This document shows positions 10,114-22,309 of a DNA stretch of 64,000 nt, in pieces (positions within the stretch are counted from its first letter, which is position 1; each line of letters begins with the position of its first letter). A program made the translations under genes and the position numbers. Source of the stretch: Eledone cirrhosa. Taxonomy: Eukaryota > Mollusca > Cephalopoda > Octopoda > Eledonidae. Location: the NCBI GenBank assembly GCA_964016885.1, contig OZ024743.1, positions 80,989,467 to 81,053,466 of the forward strand, read 5' to 3'. The notes under the pieces were generated by a model. That model made no database searches. It had not been told where the DNA came from and was given only the letters and a program-made list of their open reading frames with translations.

Positions 10114-10407
10114 GGAAAAGAATGAAACGAAATTTCATTTCTCACTTTTAGTACGGTTGATACCTAAATATAAGTATGTATACGTACATACATATATGTG
10201 TACAGACGCACAGTAGTATGTATATATATACATACATGCACACATATATATATATATGTACGTATGCGTTTAACGAACATTTATTATAATGTTCGGTTTG
10301 TTTGTAAACAAACAGCCCGAATTACGCCGTACAGTGCTCGGCAACCATCGTCGCCCTTTTTGTTCAACACTGACAGGAACGATGTACTAGTTTCAAGCTT
10401 ATTAGCT
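10114..10407 (+). repeat. ~300-bp dispersed segment, copy 2
   Basis: Homologous to 7771-8086, with only a short TA array between it and the preceding MITE. It shares TTTGTAAACAAAC and the end TTTCAAGCTTATTAGCT. It is followed by TAGCATTAAAGCCCGGCG, a motif that also begins other dispersed invertebrate repeats I have seen. Confidence 0.8.
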
Positions 10408-10417
10408 AACTAGCATT

Positions 10418-11015
10418 AAAGCCCGGCGTTGCTCGGGGTCATTAAGTTACCAAAGTTAGGTTGCACCACCCATTTTATGGCAGCACTCTTTTGTCTGCCA
10501 GGCACTGGGTGAATGAATTGCAGACCTGGAAGCATAAGCTGCGCCAGCAGTGACAATTGTAGTTTCGCCTATGGATATTATCTCTGTGCAAAAAAGTGTT
10601 GAAATTTATTGTTTCACAGTACTTGCGCAACACGCGCGTAGACGATGCCAGCCGAACAACAGAGCTGCGATGGAGTTGTTCTGCATGGTTGTCTGTGTGT
10701 TTTCTAAATTTAAGACAATAGGGAGGGTTGTGATATGAGGGAGAGTTAGCTGTTGTTTCTAGCAGGTTTAGTGACCTCATAGACGATATGTGTTTTCAAA
10801 ATTTAAGACAGTAGGGAGTGGTGTGATATGGGGGAGAGTTAGCTGTTGTTTCTAGCAGGTTTAGTGACCTTATAGAAGATATGTTTTCTAAATTTAAGAC
10901 AGTAGGGAGGGGTGTGATATGGGGGAGAGTTAGCTGCTGTTTCTAACAGGTTTAGTAACCTCATAGAGGATATGTGTTTTCTAAATTTAAGACAGTAGGG
11001 AGTGGTGTGAACGGA
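10418..11015. repeat. repeat with ~92-bp tandem units
   Basis: It starts AGCATTAAAGCCCGGCGTTG. Tandem units begin at GGGAGGGTTG (10721), GGGAGTGGTG (10814), GGGAGGGGTG (10905) and GGGAGTGGTG (10998), giving periods of 93, 91 and 93 bp. Each unit includes GGGGGAGAGTTAGCTG, TAGCAGGTTTAGTGACCT and AAATTTAAGACAGTA. No protein motif is visible; a 101-codon minus frame here is repetitive and shifts with unit length. Confidence 0.85.
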
Positions 11016-11309
11016 CAGTATCACCATCAAGCTTGGAAAGAGAAAGTAGCAGAAAGTATGAAGTTGTATAGATTTTGAATGGTAGTAGAAAGAGTTCAGC
11101 AGTTTAAATGAGAGAGAAAAATCGTAAAATATTGAGTTTTATCTATTTTTTGCGTAATTGTGGGTGAAATTGAAAAAATTATCTGCGTCAAGACGCAATC
11201 GAAGTTATTTCGAATACTGAATTGTAAATTTCAATTGAAGAAATTCTATATCGTAGATTTCTATAACGAAGGAGCATGACCACACACTGAGCTTTATAGA
11301 TTATGATAA

Positions 11310-11372
11310 TAATAAGCTTGAAATAGCCGTCGAAACGGCTTGAACTCTGCCGTCGGGGTCATACTTTTTCCT
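11310..11372 (+). mobile_element. hairpin MITE family 1, partial copy 3
   Basis: Only the right arm is present: TAGCCGTCGAAACGGCTTGA to TCATACTTTTTCCTATATA, ending in a TA array. Confidence 0.75.
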
Positions 11373-11385
11373 ATATATATATATA

Positions 11386-11540
11386 ATACATTATAAAGAA
11401 AGAAGAAACATTAGATATAATTAATAAGATATACCATACCCAAATTCCTACATTAATCCTCGACTACGTAGTTTCGTGGCATATTATGCAAAAACACTAC
11501 ATCATAGAGATATAGTAATTTTTGTGAGGTTTGCCGACTT
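11386..11540. repeat. dispersed repeat family 2, copy 1
   Basis: Aligns with 26885-27030. Shared landmarks are AAGAAACATTAGATATAATT, CTCGACTACGTAGTTTCGTG and GAGGTTTGCCGACTT. I do not recognise the family. Confidence 0.75.
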
Positions 11541-11618
11541 GAGTAACCGTTGAAGTGTAGTGACTGCTGGAAAGCTATCATTACTCATACTTCTCGCCAT
11601 ATTAGACATCTCTTCTAC

Positions 11619-11916
11619 GCTCGCTGTTTCGAAAATATTCTTACTTGACATTACAGTCGCTAAGTTTATAGCTTCTAATTTGAATGGAAAAAGACGGGTG
11701 ATGTGTTGGTGTAAATGGTAGCACAGTGGTCTGGATAACCAAAGATGTGGGTTCGACTCCCATGTACGTCAATACTCATCTTTTTCCATTTCTCCGAGGG
11801 TTCTTAACCCCACTATCAGGCTAAATAATTCCTTTAATTTCTTTAGTCAAAATACGGCGATAGCTTACATTTATAATAATTTCAAACCCGCTCGCTGTTT
11901 CGAAAATATTCTTACA
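11619..11916 (+). mobile_element. candidate tRNA-headed insertion with ~27-bp flanking repeats
   Basis: The sequences 11619-11645 and about 11890-11916 are the same 27-bp stretch (core TCGCTGTTTCGAAAATATTC), consistent with a target-site duplication around a ~243-bp insert. Inside, TAGCACAGTGG (A box, 11719-11729) and GGTTCGACTCC (B box, 11750-11760) form a good internal Pol III promoter with a 5-bp T-stem. The acceptor arms do not pair, so it is tRNA-like and not a functional tRNA gene. A short inverted pair, AATGGAAAAAGA / TCTTTTTCCATT, encloses the tRNA-like part. Confidence 0.55.
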
Positions 11917-11919
11917 TAT

Positions 11920-11936
11920 ATATATATATATATACT
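11920..11936. repeat. (TA)n at LINE 3' tail
   Basis: A short TA run where the LINE relic's 3' tail (GAATGAGTGGGCGAAGAAG on the minus strand) ends. Confidence 0.7.
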
Positions 11937-13010
11937 TCTTCGCCCACTCATTCCTGAGAGGACCGTGGTAGCAGAGTCATAAACACTCCCTCCAGCAGGT
12001 CCTGTAAGCAGCAGCCGTCTCCAACTAACGCTCGATGCCCTAGCGTTACCAGTCAAGCTCGTGGATGGTATTCAACCATCTTGCTCGGGGTCTATCCCTG
12101 GGTCTCCTACCTATTGGTTGTGCCCGTAAAATCTGTGTAACAATTCTTTGCTGAGACATTCTTACCACATGTCCATAGTAGTTGTGATCTCTCAATTCGG
12201 GAAGTAGTGGCTCTACCTGGAGTGACTCTCTGAACTCCCAGCTACACACTTTATCGAGTAACGTTACTCAAAAGACCCTTCGGGAAAATCCCACTTCGGC
12301 CGCTTGTATTCACGATCGTATTCTTTCGGTCATTATCCAAGATTTATGGGTTGGTACGAAAACCGAATTGAAGTAAGCGATTACTGAATGCTGAAGCTGG
12401 CACATTACTGCACCAGCCCCTGCAATTCTTGCACTTAATTCAGCCTCCTGCCTTCCACCACTCGTGAACACGGCCTGAGATACATGAACTTCTATACCTG
12501 TTTCAGTGGAGCACTGCACAGGCTTCCTCGAGTGGACGAGTGTCTTAGTTTTCGCAGTACTGATTTTCATTCCAGCCATGCATTCCAGCACTCGGCTTCA
12601 AACCTATCAAGTGCAAGTCGAAGATCATTTTCTGTCTAGTTAAGTAACACGATGTCGTCTGAAAATTCCAGCCGTCTCTTGTTACACCTGCCAGTCATGA
12701 TGCCACATCTAACTTGGCTTTCATGTAAATAATTGTTTCTACTTTTTGGCACAAGGCCAGCAATTACCCAGTGCATTACTGGTACTTTATTTTATCGACC
12801 CCGTAAGGATTAAAGGCAAAGTTAACCTCAGCGGGATTCGAACTCAGAATAGCAAGGGCCGTAACTCTGTGCGTCAAAGCATAGCGTCCAACCCTCTGCC
12901 GATACTGCCAATCCACCGCACATCTGTTCATGTAAATAATGAACAGGAGAGGTGACAGTACGCAACATTAGCTAAGTCTGACTCCCATTGAATGGTTTCG
13001 ATTTAGCACT
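11937..13010 (-). pseudogene. LINE reverse transcriptase relic, C-terminal half, SINE-interrupted
   Basis: Reading the minus strand from the right, about 12941-12970 encodes CVLSPLLFII (RT block before the active site), where the SINE at 12734-12926 interrupts it. It resumes with EFSDDIVLL, a degraded FADD active site, then MKISTAKTKTLVHSRKPVQC, SKTWIMTE-like text and YYGHVVRM...GRRPRDRPRARW. These are C-terminal signatures of a common APE-type LINE family in fish and invertebrates; I cannot assign the clade. Frameshifts and stops are frequent. The 3' tail GTGGGCGAAGAAG matches the LINE tail at 49779-49973. Confidence 0.75.
12734..12926 (-). mobile_element. cephalopod tRNA-derived SINE, copy 2, nested in LINE
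   Basis: Same family as 7498-7680, inverted. A perfect 14-bp target-site duplication, TTCATGTAAATAAT, lies at 12720-12733 and 12927-12940. It sits inside the reverse transcriptase frame of the surrounding LINE relic, so the LINE was there first. Confidence 0.92.
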
Positions 13011-13105
13011 ATTTATCCGAATACAAATACTTGGGCATACGTATAGAGACACCAGGGTAGCAGTGTGGTTTTCGCCGGACACAGCACGGCCATCCAAATA
13101 TTCAC

Positions 13106-13468
13106 AAAGGTACAAGACCCCGACGGCTGAGCTCCGACAGTTTCGTCAGCTACCTCCGAACTAAAGCGCCAGTATTCGAACGGCGGGAATCTAGCTGAAC
13201 TTATCAAGGGCTACAGTCCATATATGGGCAGACAGTCAAAATAAAAAAAAAAGTTTTCGTTCTGCCCATATATGGACTGTAGCCCTTGATAAGTTCAGTT
13301 AGATTCCCACCGTTCGAATACTGGAGCTTTAGTTCGGATGTTGCTGTCGAAACTGTCGGAGCTCAGCCGTCGGGGTCTTGTACCTTTTCATATTATCCAC
13401 TCTACTACCTCAGGCATCGTCTACACTGGTGGGTTATGGTCCACATGGTTTTGTACCACACCCTATCA
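13106..13468. mobile_element. hairpin MITE, diverged relative of family 1
   Basis: Inverted repeat 13106-13387, outer ends AAAGGTACAAGACCCCGACG and complement, arms ~124 bp, A-rich loop at about 13229-13262. The tail 13388-13468 (CCACTCTACTACCT, GGGTTATGGTCCACATGG) is homologous to the tails of the copies at 7215-7293 and 10024-10098. Head and tail are thus shared while the hairpin interior has been replaced or expanded. Confidence 0.8.
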
Positions 13469-13469
13469 G

Positions 13470-13742
<273 letters not shown>

Positions 13743-14150
13743 TTACACAAGAGAACACCATACGAGAAGAAACGAACGATGTATATTAATTGAAAGCGAG
13801 AAATCTCACAATAACCTAGAGAGGAATTTTAAAATTTAAAATCTACATAATGAATGTGAAACATTTGAAATGTTGACAAATCAGGAAACTATAGGACAGC
13901 TGCTTAATAGTACAGCAGTCCTGAGTTGGAGTGAGGGAGGATGGGGTGAAGGTAGGGGAAGTGGGGAAAGAGAGGGGGGACTGTGGAAAGAGGGAGAGGA
14001 CGCGGTGGGGTAGGGGGACAGGAGAATGGGGGTGGGGTCTAGAAAAGCTTCATGGAATAAAGTTATATGTAAAAATCAGTGGTAGAAGGTCTTATTAAAA
14101 CGACATGCTTCGGTGGAGAAATTTGTCGATTTATACGCATAAATAAACAA
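13743..14150. other. unassigned, with G-rich stretch
   Basis: Contains a purine/G-rich segment at about 13925-14040 (GGGGTAGGGGGACAGGAGAA type) with several G runs that could form a quadruplex. No gene is visible. Confidence 0.4.
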
Positions 14151-14154
14151 ACAC

Positions 14155-17100
14155 ACACAAACACTGACACACATACACATATATATAGACATACACATAT
14201 TTATATAGACATACATATATATATAGACATACACATGTATATAGACATACACATATATATAGACATACACATATATATAGACATACAGATATATGGACAT
14301 ACACAGATATATAGACATACACATATATATAGTCATACACATATATATAGACATACATATATATATAGACATACATAAATATATATAGACATACATATAT
14401 ATATAGACATACATATATATAGACATACATATATATAGACATACACATATATATAGACATACACATATATATAGACATACACATATATATAGAACATACA
14501 TATATATATATAGACATACACATATATATAGACATACATATATATATATAGACATACATATATATATAGACATACACATATATATAGATGTACACATATA
14601 TATAGACATACATATATATATAGACATACATATATATATATATATATAGACATACACATATATATAGACATACAAATATATAGTGATACACATATATATA
14701 TACATACACATATATATAGACATACACATATATATAAACATACACATATATATAGACATACACATATATATAGACATACATGTATATATAGACATACATA
14801 TATATATAGACATATATATATATATAGACATACACACATATATATTTTTATAGACATACACATATATATAGACATACATATATATATAGACATACACATA
14901 TATATAGATATACATATATACATGGACATACACATATATAGACATACATATATATATAAATAGACATACACATATATATATATAGACATACACATATATA
15001 TAGACATACATATATATATATAGACATACATATATATATAGACATACACATATATATAGACATACACATATATATAGACATACACATATATATATAGACA
15101 TACACACATATATATAGACATACCTATATATATAGACATACATATATATAGACATACAAATATATATAGACATACACATATATATAGACATACACACCTA
15201 TATATAGACATACATATATATATATATATAGACATAGACATATATATAGACATACACATATATATAGACATACACATATATATAGACATACACATATATA
15301 TAGACATAGACATATATATAGACATACACATATATAGAGACATACATATATATATATAGACATACACATATATATTGACATACACATATATATAGACATA
15401 CACATATATATAGACATACATATATATATATAGAGACATACACATATCTATAGACATACACATATATAGTCATATACATATATATAGACATACATATACA
15501 CATGGACATACACATATATATAGACATACATATATATATATAGACATACATATATATATAGACATACATATATAGACATACACATATATATAGACATACA
15601 TATATATAGACATACACATATATATAGACATACACATATATACAGACATGCACATACATATAGACATACATATATATATATATATACATACACATATATA
15701 GACATACCTATACATATAGACATACACATATATATAGACATACTTATATATATATATAGACATACACATATATATATAGACATACACATATATATAGAGA
15801 GATACACATATATATAGACATACATATATATATAGGCATACACATATATATATATAGACATATACACATATATATAGACATACATATATATATAGACATA
15901 CATATATATATATAGACATACATATATATATATATAGACATACACATATATATATAGACATACATATATATATATAAAGACATACACATATATATATAGA
16001 CATACCCATATATATATAGACATACGCATATATATATATAGACATACACATATATAGAGACATACCCATATATATATAGACATACACATATATATAGACA
16101 TACATATATATAGACATACACATATATATATATAGACATACACACATATATATAGACATACATATATATATATAGATATACACATATATATAGACATACA
16201 TACATAGACATACACATATATATAGACATACACATATATATAGACATACATACATAGACATACACATATATATAGACATACACATATATATAGACATACA
16301 CATATATATATATAGATATACATATATATATAGACATACATATATATATAGACATACACATATATATAGACATACATATATATAGACATACACATATATA
16401 TATATAGACATACACACATATATATAGACATACATATATATATATAGATATACACATATATATAGACATACATACGTAGACATACACATATATATAGACA
16501 TACACATATATATAGACATACACATATATATATATAGATATACATATATATATAGACATACATATATATATAGACATACACATATATATAGATATACATA
16601 TATATATAGACATACACATATATATATATAGACATACACACATATATATATATAGACATACACATATATATAGACATACACATATATAAAGACATACACA
16701 TATATAGTCATACATATACATATAGACATACACATGTATAGTCATACATATATATATAGACATACACATGTATAGAGACATAGACATACATATAGACATA
16801 CATATATATATATATAGACATACATATATATATAGACATACATATATATATATATATAGACATACACATATATATAGAAATACACATACATAGTCATACA
16901 CATATATATAGGCATACATATATACATGGACATACACATATATATAGACATACATATATATATATAGACATACATATACATATAGACATACACATATATA
17001 TAGACATACATATATATATATATAGACATACACATATATATAGACATACACATATATATAGACATACACATATATATATAGACATACACACATATATATA

Positions 17101-17549
17101 GACATACATATATATATAGACATACACATATATATAGACATACATATATATATAGACATACACATATATATAGACATACACATATATATAGACATACACA
17201 TATATATAGACATATATATTTATATATAGACATACACACATATATATAGACATACATATATATATATAGACATACACACATATATATAGACATACATATA
17301 TATATATATATAGACATACATACATATATATAGACATACACATATATAGAGATACACATATATATAGACATACACATATATATAGATATACATATATATA
17401 TAGACATACACATATATATAGATATACATATATATATATAGACATACATATATATATAGACATACATATATATATAGACATACACATATATATATAGACA
17501 TACATATATATATAGACATACATATATATAGACATACACATATATATAG

Positions 17550-17586
<37 letters not shown>

Positions 17587-17755
17587 TACACATATATATT
17601 GACATACACATATATATAGACATACACATATATATATATAGATATACACATATATATAGACATACACATATATATAGACATACATATATATATATATATA
17701 TAGATATATATATATATAGACATACACATATATATATATAGATATACAGATACAG
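14155..17755. repeat. 3.6-kb TATATAGACATACACA minisatellite
   Basis: Continuous array of an 18-20 bp unit (ACATATATATAGACATAC with variable TA and CA lengths). Point variants include GATATAC, CACACA and GACATAG. Because units vary in length, all minus-strand frames read Tyr/Ile/Met/Cys/Val-rich peptides up to 489 residues. They overlap each other in three frames and cannot be genes. Confidence 0.97.
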
Positions 17756-18590
17756 ATGGACAGACTGATATATATAAAGTCAGACAAAAGACAGACAGAT
17801 AGACTGAGGGATAGATAGAGAAACAGATAAACATATAGATAGACAGGTACACACAGACAGACAGACAGACCCTGTCAAACAGTCAGACATGCAAACAGTC
17901 AGACAGACAGACAGACATACCCTGTCAAACAGTCAGACATGCAGACAGCAGACAGACAGACAGACATACCCTGTCAAACAGTCAGACATGCAGACAGCAG
18001 ACAGACAGACAGACATACCCTGTCAAACAGTCAGACATGCAGACAGGCAGGCGGACAAACAGTCAAGCAGACAGACCCTGTCAAACAGTCAGACATGCAG
18101 ACAGTCAGACAGACAGAGAGACAGACATACCCTGTCAAACAGTCAGACATGCAGACATCAGACAGACAGAAAAACCCTGTCAAACAGTCAGACATGCAGA
18201 CATGCAGACAGTCAGACAGACAGACAGACAGACAGACATACCCTGTCGAACAGTCAGACATGCAGACAGTCAGACAGACAAACAGTCAGACAGACATACC
18301 CTGTCAAACAGTCAGAGACTCAGACAGACAAATAGTCAAACAGACAGACCCAGTCAAACAGTCAGAAAGTCAGACATGCAGACAGACTGACACTGTCAAA
18401 CATTCAGATAGACAGACAGACAGTCAGACAGACATACCCTGTCAAACAGTCAGACAGTCAAGCAGTCAGACAGACAGACCGACATCAGACAGAGAGACCC
18501 TGTCAAACAGTCAGACAGACCCTGTCAAACAATCAGATAGACAGTCAGACAGATAGACCCTGTTAAACAGTCAAACAGCAGTCATCAGTT
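17756..18590. repeat. CAGACA/CCTGTCAAACAGT minisatellite
   Basis: Tandem units of roughly 45-60 bp with ACCCTGTCAAACAGTCAGAC and ATGCAGACAGTCAGACAGAC as the fixed parts and variable CAGA runs. Each unit carries CTGTCAAACAGT, which is itself nearly palindromic. Forward frames of up to 205 residues (Gln/Thr/Arg/Asp-rich) are open only because of composition. Confidence 0.93.
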
Positions 18591-18603
18591 AGACAGATGC
18601 ATC

Positions 18604-19311
18604 ATTTTCCTGTGTGTGTGTATGTGTGTGTGTGTGTCTGTATGTGTGTGAGTGTGTGTGTATACACCTGTATGTACACCTGTATATACCAGTGTACCTG
18701 TTTGTGTGTATCTGTGCTCTGAGGTTTCTCGGTGTATATACACACATTCATATATATATATATATCCATATATACATACATACACACATTCACATATACA
18801 TATATACACACGTAATACACACATATTCACATATATATATATACATACAAACATACCTAAATACATACACACGTATGTATGTGTGTGTGCCTTCTTGCCC
18901 ATGTATTTATATCACAGTGTTTGTATGTGGCGGCCATTGTTGTTGTAGTTCCTTTAGGTATTTCTGTTTACCTTTTCCAACCTCTACCTTGCTTCTCCCC
19001 CCTCTTTCCCTCCACTTCCCTCTCTCTCTTTCTCCCCCCTCTCTCTTGCTCCCCCTCTCTTTCTCTCTCACCCCCTCTCTCTCCCCTGCTGAGGAAACAC
19101 TCCGTTCAAATTACACGCCACTATGGACAAAACAGCTTTGAAAGGTTATTCATAATTTCTTGTACTGTATATGTATATATGTATATATATATGTGTGTGT
19201 ATATATATACATATGTGTGTGTATATATATACATATGTGTGTGTGTATATATATATGTGTGTGTCTGTGTATATATATATATATAAACACCCATATATAT
19301 ATGTGTGTGTG

Positions 19312-19386
<75 letters not shown>

Positions 19387-19658
19387 GTATATATTTGTAT
19401 AATGTTATATATGTATATGTGTGTGTCTGTGTGCGCGAGCTACTCCAAACATCTGTGAATATTTAAGTCTACACACTCTAATTGTACACACATACACACA
19501 TACATACACACATGCATACATACATATATACATACATACACACATACTTATACACACATATGTATACATATATACATACTTACTTACAAACATAACTACA
19601 TACATACATACATTCATACATACATACATATGTGTGTATATATGTATGTATGTATTTA
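18604..19658. repeat. mixed GT/TA/CA/CATA microsatellites around a CT-rich block
   Basis: GT-rich to about 18735, TA/CA to about 18880, then a less repetitive patch ending in a CT-rich run (about 18960-19090). TA/GT alternations follow to about 19430 and CATA/TATG repeats to 19658. The last part is the microsatellite that holds the 3' end of R4 copy B. Confidence 0.9.
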
Positions 19659-19867
19659 TGTTCTTCTGGTTTTACAATTTCACAAAGTTTTCCCGATAGA
19701 GAGAGAGTCGGTTTCTAACATAGACACAAGACTTTCTCATTGGAATTTACACAACATCAACTAGGTAGATATGTTTGCATGTCTGCATAAATGTGTAGAT
19801 ATGAATGTTATTGTATGTGTAGATGTGTATGTTTTGAGTTGTATGTGTGAATGTGTATATGCAGTTA

Positions 19868-20698
19868 TTAGATGCAAATTTTTTGGAATGTTTTACATAT
19901 TTTTACTGTTCCATTAATGGATTGTATTTGTAATTTCCTAACTAGTTGTGTTCTTTCTGTTCCTGTGAAGCCTAGCTTCTCAAGATTTGTATTGAGGCAG
20001 TTACTAACATGTCCCAGTGTCCCAATAATCACAGGCATAAATCTGAAGGTGTAATCAGGGTGGAGTATCTGCAGATTTCCCATCAGTTCTGCATAAATAT
20101 TCTCCTTTTCACTAATCTTTGATATTATATTGGCATCTGCTGGGCAGCTAATTTCCACTACTGTGCATGCTTTCTTCTCCCTGTCCCATATCATTATATC
20201 TGGTCTTTAATGCCTGCATTTTATTGGGGTTTTTACTGGAACATTCCACCAGTAATCTTTCATATTATGTACATGGATGTCTTCTTCATTGCTGTATATT
20301 TTAATGTGTTTATTATCGGGGCTATCTTTTTTACGAACTGCATTGTACAGTGTTTTGGCCACTACATCATGCCTCATAGGTAGATAGTACCGCGATGACA
20401 TCTTTGGACAACTGCTGATGACATGGGTGATATCCTCGATGTTAGTTCTGCAGAGTCTGCACTTGTTATCACATCTAGGTGTTTTGCCTGCATCCCTATC
20501 TCTTTTGTGAATCAGGTATTTCGTATTAATCTCCTGTTCCTGGATTGCAAAAGCGTATCCTTCAAAGTGGGAGCCAATATAGCGGTTGTTGGTCCAAGAT
20601 AGGCTACTTTCCTCATCTATATTACTCTCACTCTGGAGCTTCCTGGCAACATATCCATGCATGATTATTTGCTGATAGGCATGCAGTTTTTCATCCAT
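19868..20698 (-). pseudogene. R4 copy B: zinc finger and restriction-like endonuclease
   Basis: Two frames, 20207-20698 (zinc finger CRLCRTNIEDITHVISSC and linker) and 19868-20194 (MIWDREKKACTVVEISCPAD to the C-terminus). A TAA replacing an asparagine codon in HNRPD separates them. The tryptophan lost in copy A is intact here. This is the DNA-cleaving part expected to open the target microsatellite for target-primed reverse transcription. Confidence 0.85.
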
Positions 20699-20761
20699 GG
20701 ATTCACTGCGATACTGCTGAGCGACTTCCCTGGGTGTAAGTTTTTGATTATCACACAGGGA

Positions 20762-21079
20762 CTATCTCTCGAGGAGTTCCTTCCGAACTCTCGTGATCTT
20801 ATCAATGTTGCTAGATTGGGTTGTTGTTTTTCCCCGCTTTACAGACACGTATGAGTATTTATCTTGGCAAAACTCCATTCCTATATCATGTGAGAACGTT
20901 GTAACCAGGTCAAGATTTTTCTTCATCCCATCCATGTTCTTGGCATAGAGTTTCAGATCGTCCACAAAGAAATTATGGGTTAGGTTCGTATTTCTGTCCT
21001 CCTGTGAGCCAATGATGTATCCCTCACATTTCTTGAGCAGAAAGGACAAGGGGTTTAATGACAAGATGAATAATATCAC
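20762..21079 (-). pseudogene. R4 copy B: RT palm fused to linker by deletion
   Basis: Contains NPLSFLLKKCEGYIIG, FFVDDLKLYAKNMDG and GMEFCQDKYSY, then jumps from TTQSSNI directly to DKITRVRKELLER at about 20803. In copy A these two points lie about 465 bp apart (near 3167 and 2701), so the deletion removed ~155 codons in frame. C-to-Y and similar changes in the usually conserved DKC motif also argue against activity. Confidence 0.85.
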
Positions 21080-21192
21080 AGAGAGACTGTCCCCTTGAAA
21101 TATACGCCTGCAATATTTTATTTTATCAGTGAAAATAGAGTCCTCCCTCTGTCTTTAACCTTAGGATAGTAGCCCAGATGAAGACAGCCTCT

Positions 21193-22233
21193 CTATGGCT
21201 CTGACAATAATGTCTGGGACTTTAGCAAGTTGGAGGCCCAAGAGTGGGGAAGAGAATCGAAAGCTTTCCTGTAGTCCAGCCAGACTGTAGCCATATTCCT
21301 CCTAAGTTGTCGCACCTCCGACATCGCAGTTTTGTTGATTAGGAGATGTTCAGCACATCCCCAAACCCCTTTCTTTCCAGCTGCTTGTTCATCTGTGATG
21401 ATGTTATTATTTTCACAGTGATCTTGGAGGAATAGATTCAGGCAGGCTGTATACATCTTATAAATCAGGTTCTGGCATGCAATGGGTCGGTAGTTTTTTG
21501 CCAAGTGCGTGTCTTTGTTCTTGGGGACCAGTAATGTTTGTGCTAATGTCAACACTTCTGGTATAAGAACTTGTTGGTAGAGGTCAACAAGATACCTCCG
21601 ATAGAATATCAGTTCTTTGTACCAGTAGCCGATAATCATGTCTCTTCCTCGTCTTTTCTTATCTTGGAGTTTTCCTATCACAGTCTCAAGGGTACCCTCA
21701 CATATTTCGTGTGTTTTTGTTGTAGTGTAGGAGCAATAGTTCTTTCGGATTTCTCTTAGCCACACTGCATCCTGGTCGAAATTCTTCTTTTCACCCCATA
21801 TTTTGCTCCCAAAGTAATCTATGTCTTTCTGAGATGGGGCCTCAGTGACACTTATTATTTTGCCCTTCATATCTCTATAAACTGATATTTGGTTTCGTCT
21901 GAATCTTTTATTAGGCACTTTTCTCTCATCTACTTTCTTCAGGTATCGGCGTTTTTCGCTAACAGCTCTCAATTCTTGTTTGAGGGTGATCAGCTTATAT
22001 TGGAGAGTTCTGGTTCTACTGTTACCAAACATCGTCTCTATTTTATTTTTCACTCTTTGTTGGTGAGGAGTGAGGTTTTTTTGTGTTTGTTTGCATGTAA
22101 GGAGCATTGTCACATATCCTAAGTTTTTTCGTAGGTCAGCAATCTTTTTTTCTATTTTAGTTATATATGATGGTATTTTTGGTGGTGTTCTGTTCTCGTT
22201 AATATCTCTGCTATCACCAAGATAATGCTTCAC
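21193..22233 (-). pseudogene. R4 copy B: N-terminal to RT fingers/palm frame (346 codons)
   Basis: The longest intact R4 frame of the A/B/C subfamily here. It holds a basic, helix-rich stretch (LTPHQQRVKNKIETMFG), then RGRDMIIGYWYKELIFYRR, NYRPIACQNLIYKMYTACL, and VWLDYRKAFDSLPHSW with the first catalytic Asp. It ends in the RT just before GTFQGDSL because of a small indel (about 21190-21250 relative to copy A). The order matches the R4/Dong proteins. Confidence 0.85.
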
Positions 22234-22309
22234 TGTCGTTGCTAGGGCATATAAACAGGCGTTGATTTGCCAAAATGTTGGGGTTTTATCCGTCGTAAAT
22301 ATTCATCCC

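Noticed and set aside
11712..11775. Functional tRNA gene
   Set aside because: A and B boxes and T-stem are present, but the acceptor stem does not pair; tRNA-like SINE or relic.
13925..14045. G-quadruplex regulatory region
   Set aside because: G runs exist but are irregular; nothing nearby to regulate, so it is only noted.
14076..17852. Long minus-strand Tyr/Ile/Cys/Val-rich frames (up to 489 codons)
   Set aside because: They overlap each other in several frames across a TATATAGACATAC array. Low complexity explains them.
17889..18556. Gln/Thr/Arg-rich frames in the CAGACA array
   Set aside because: Three overlapping forward frames are all open; composition artefact.
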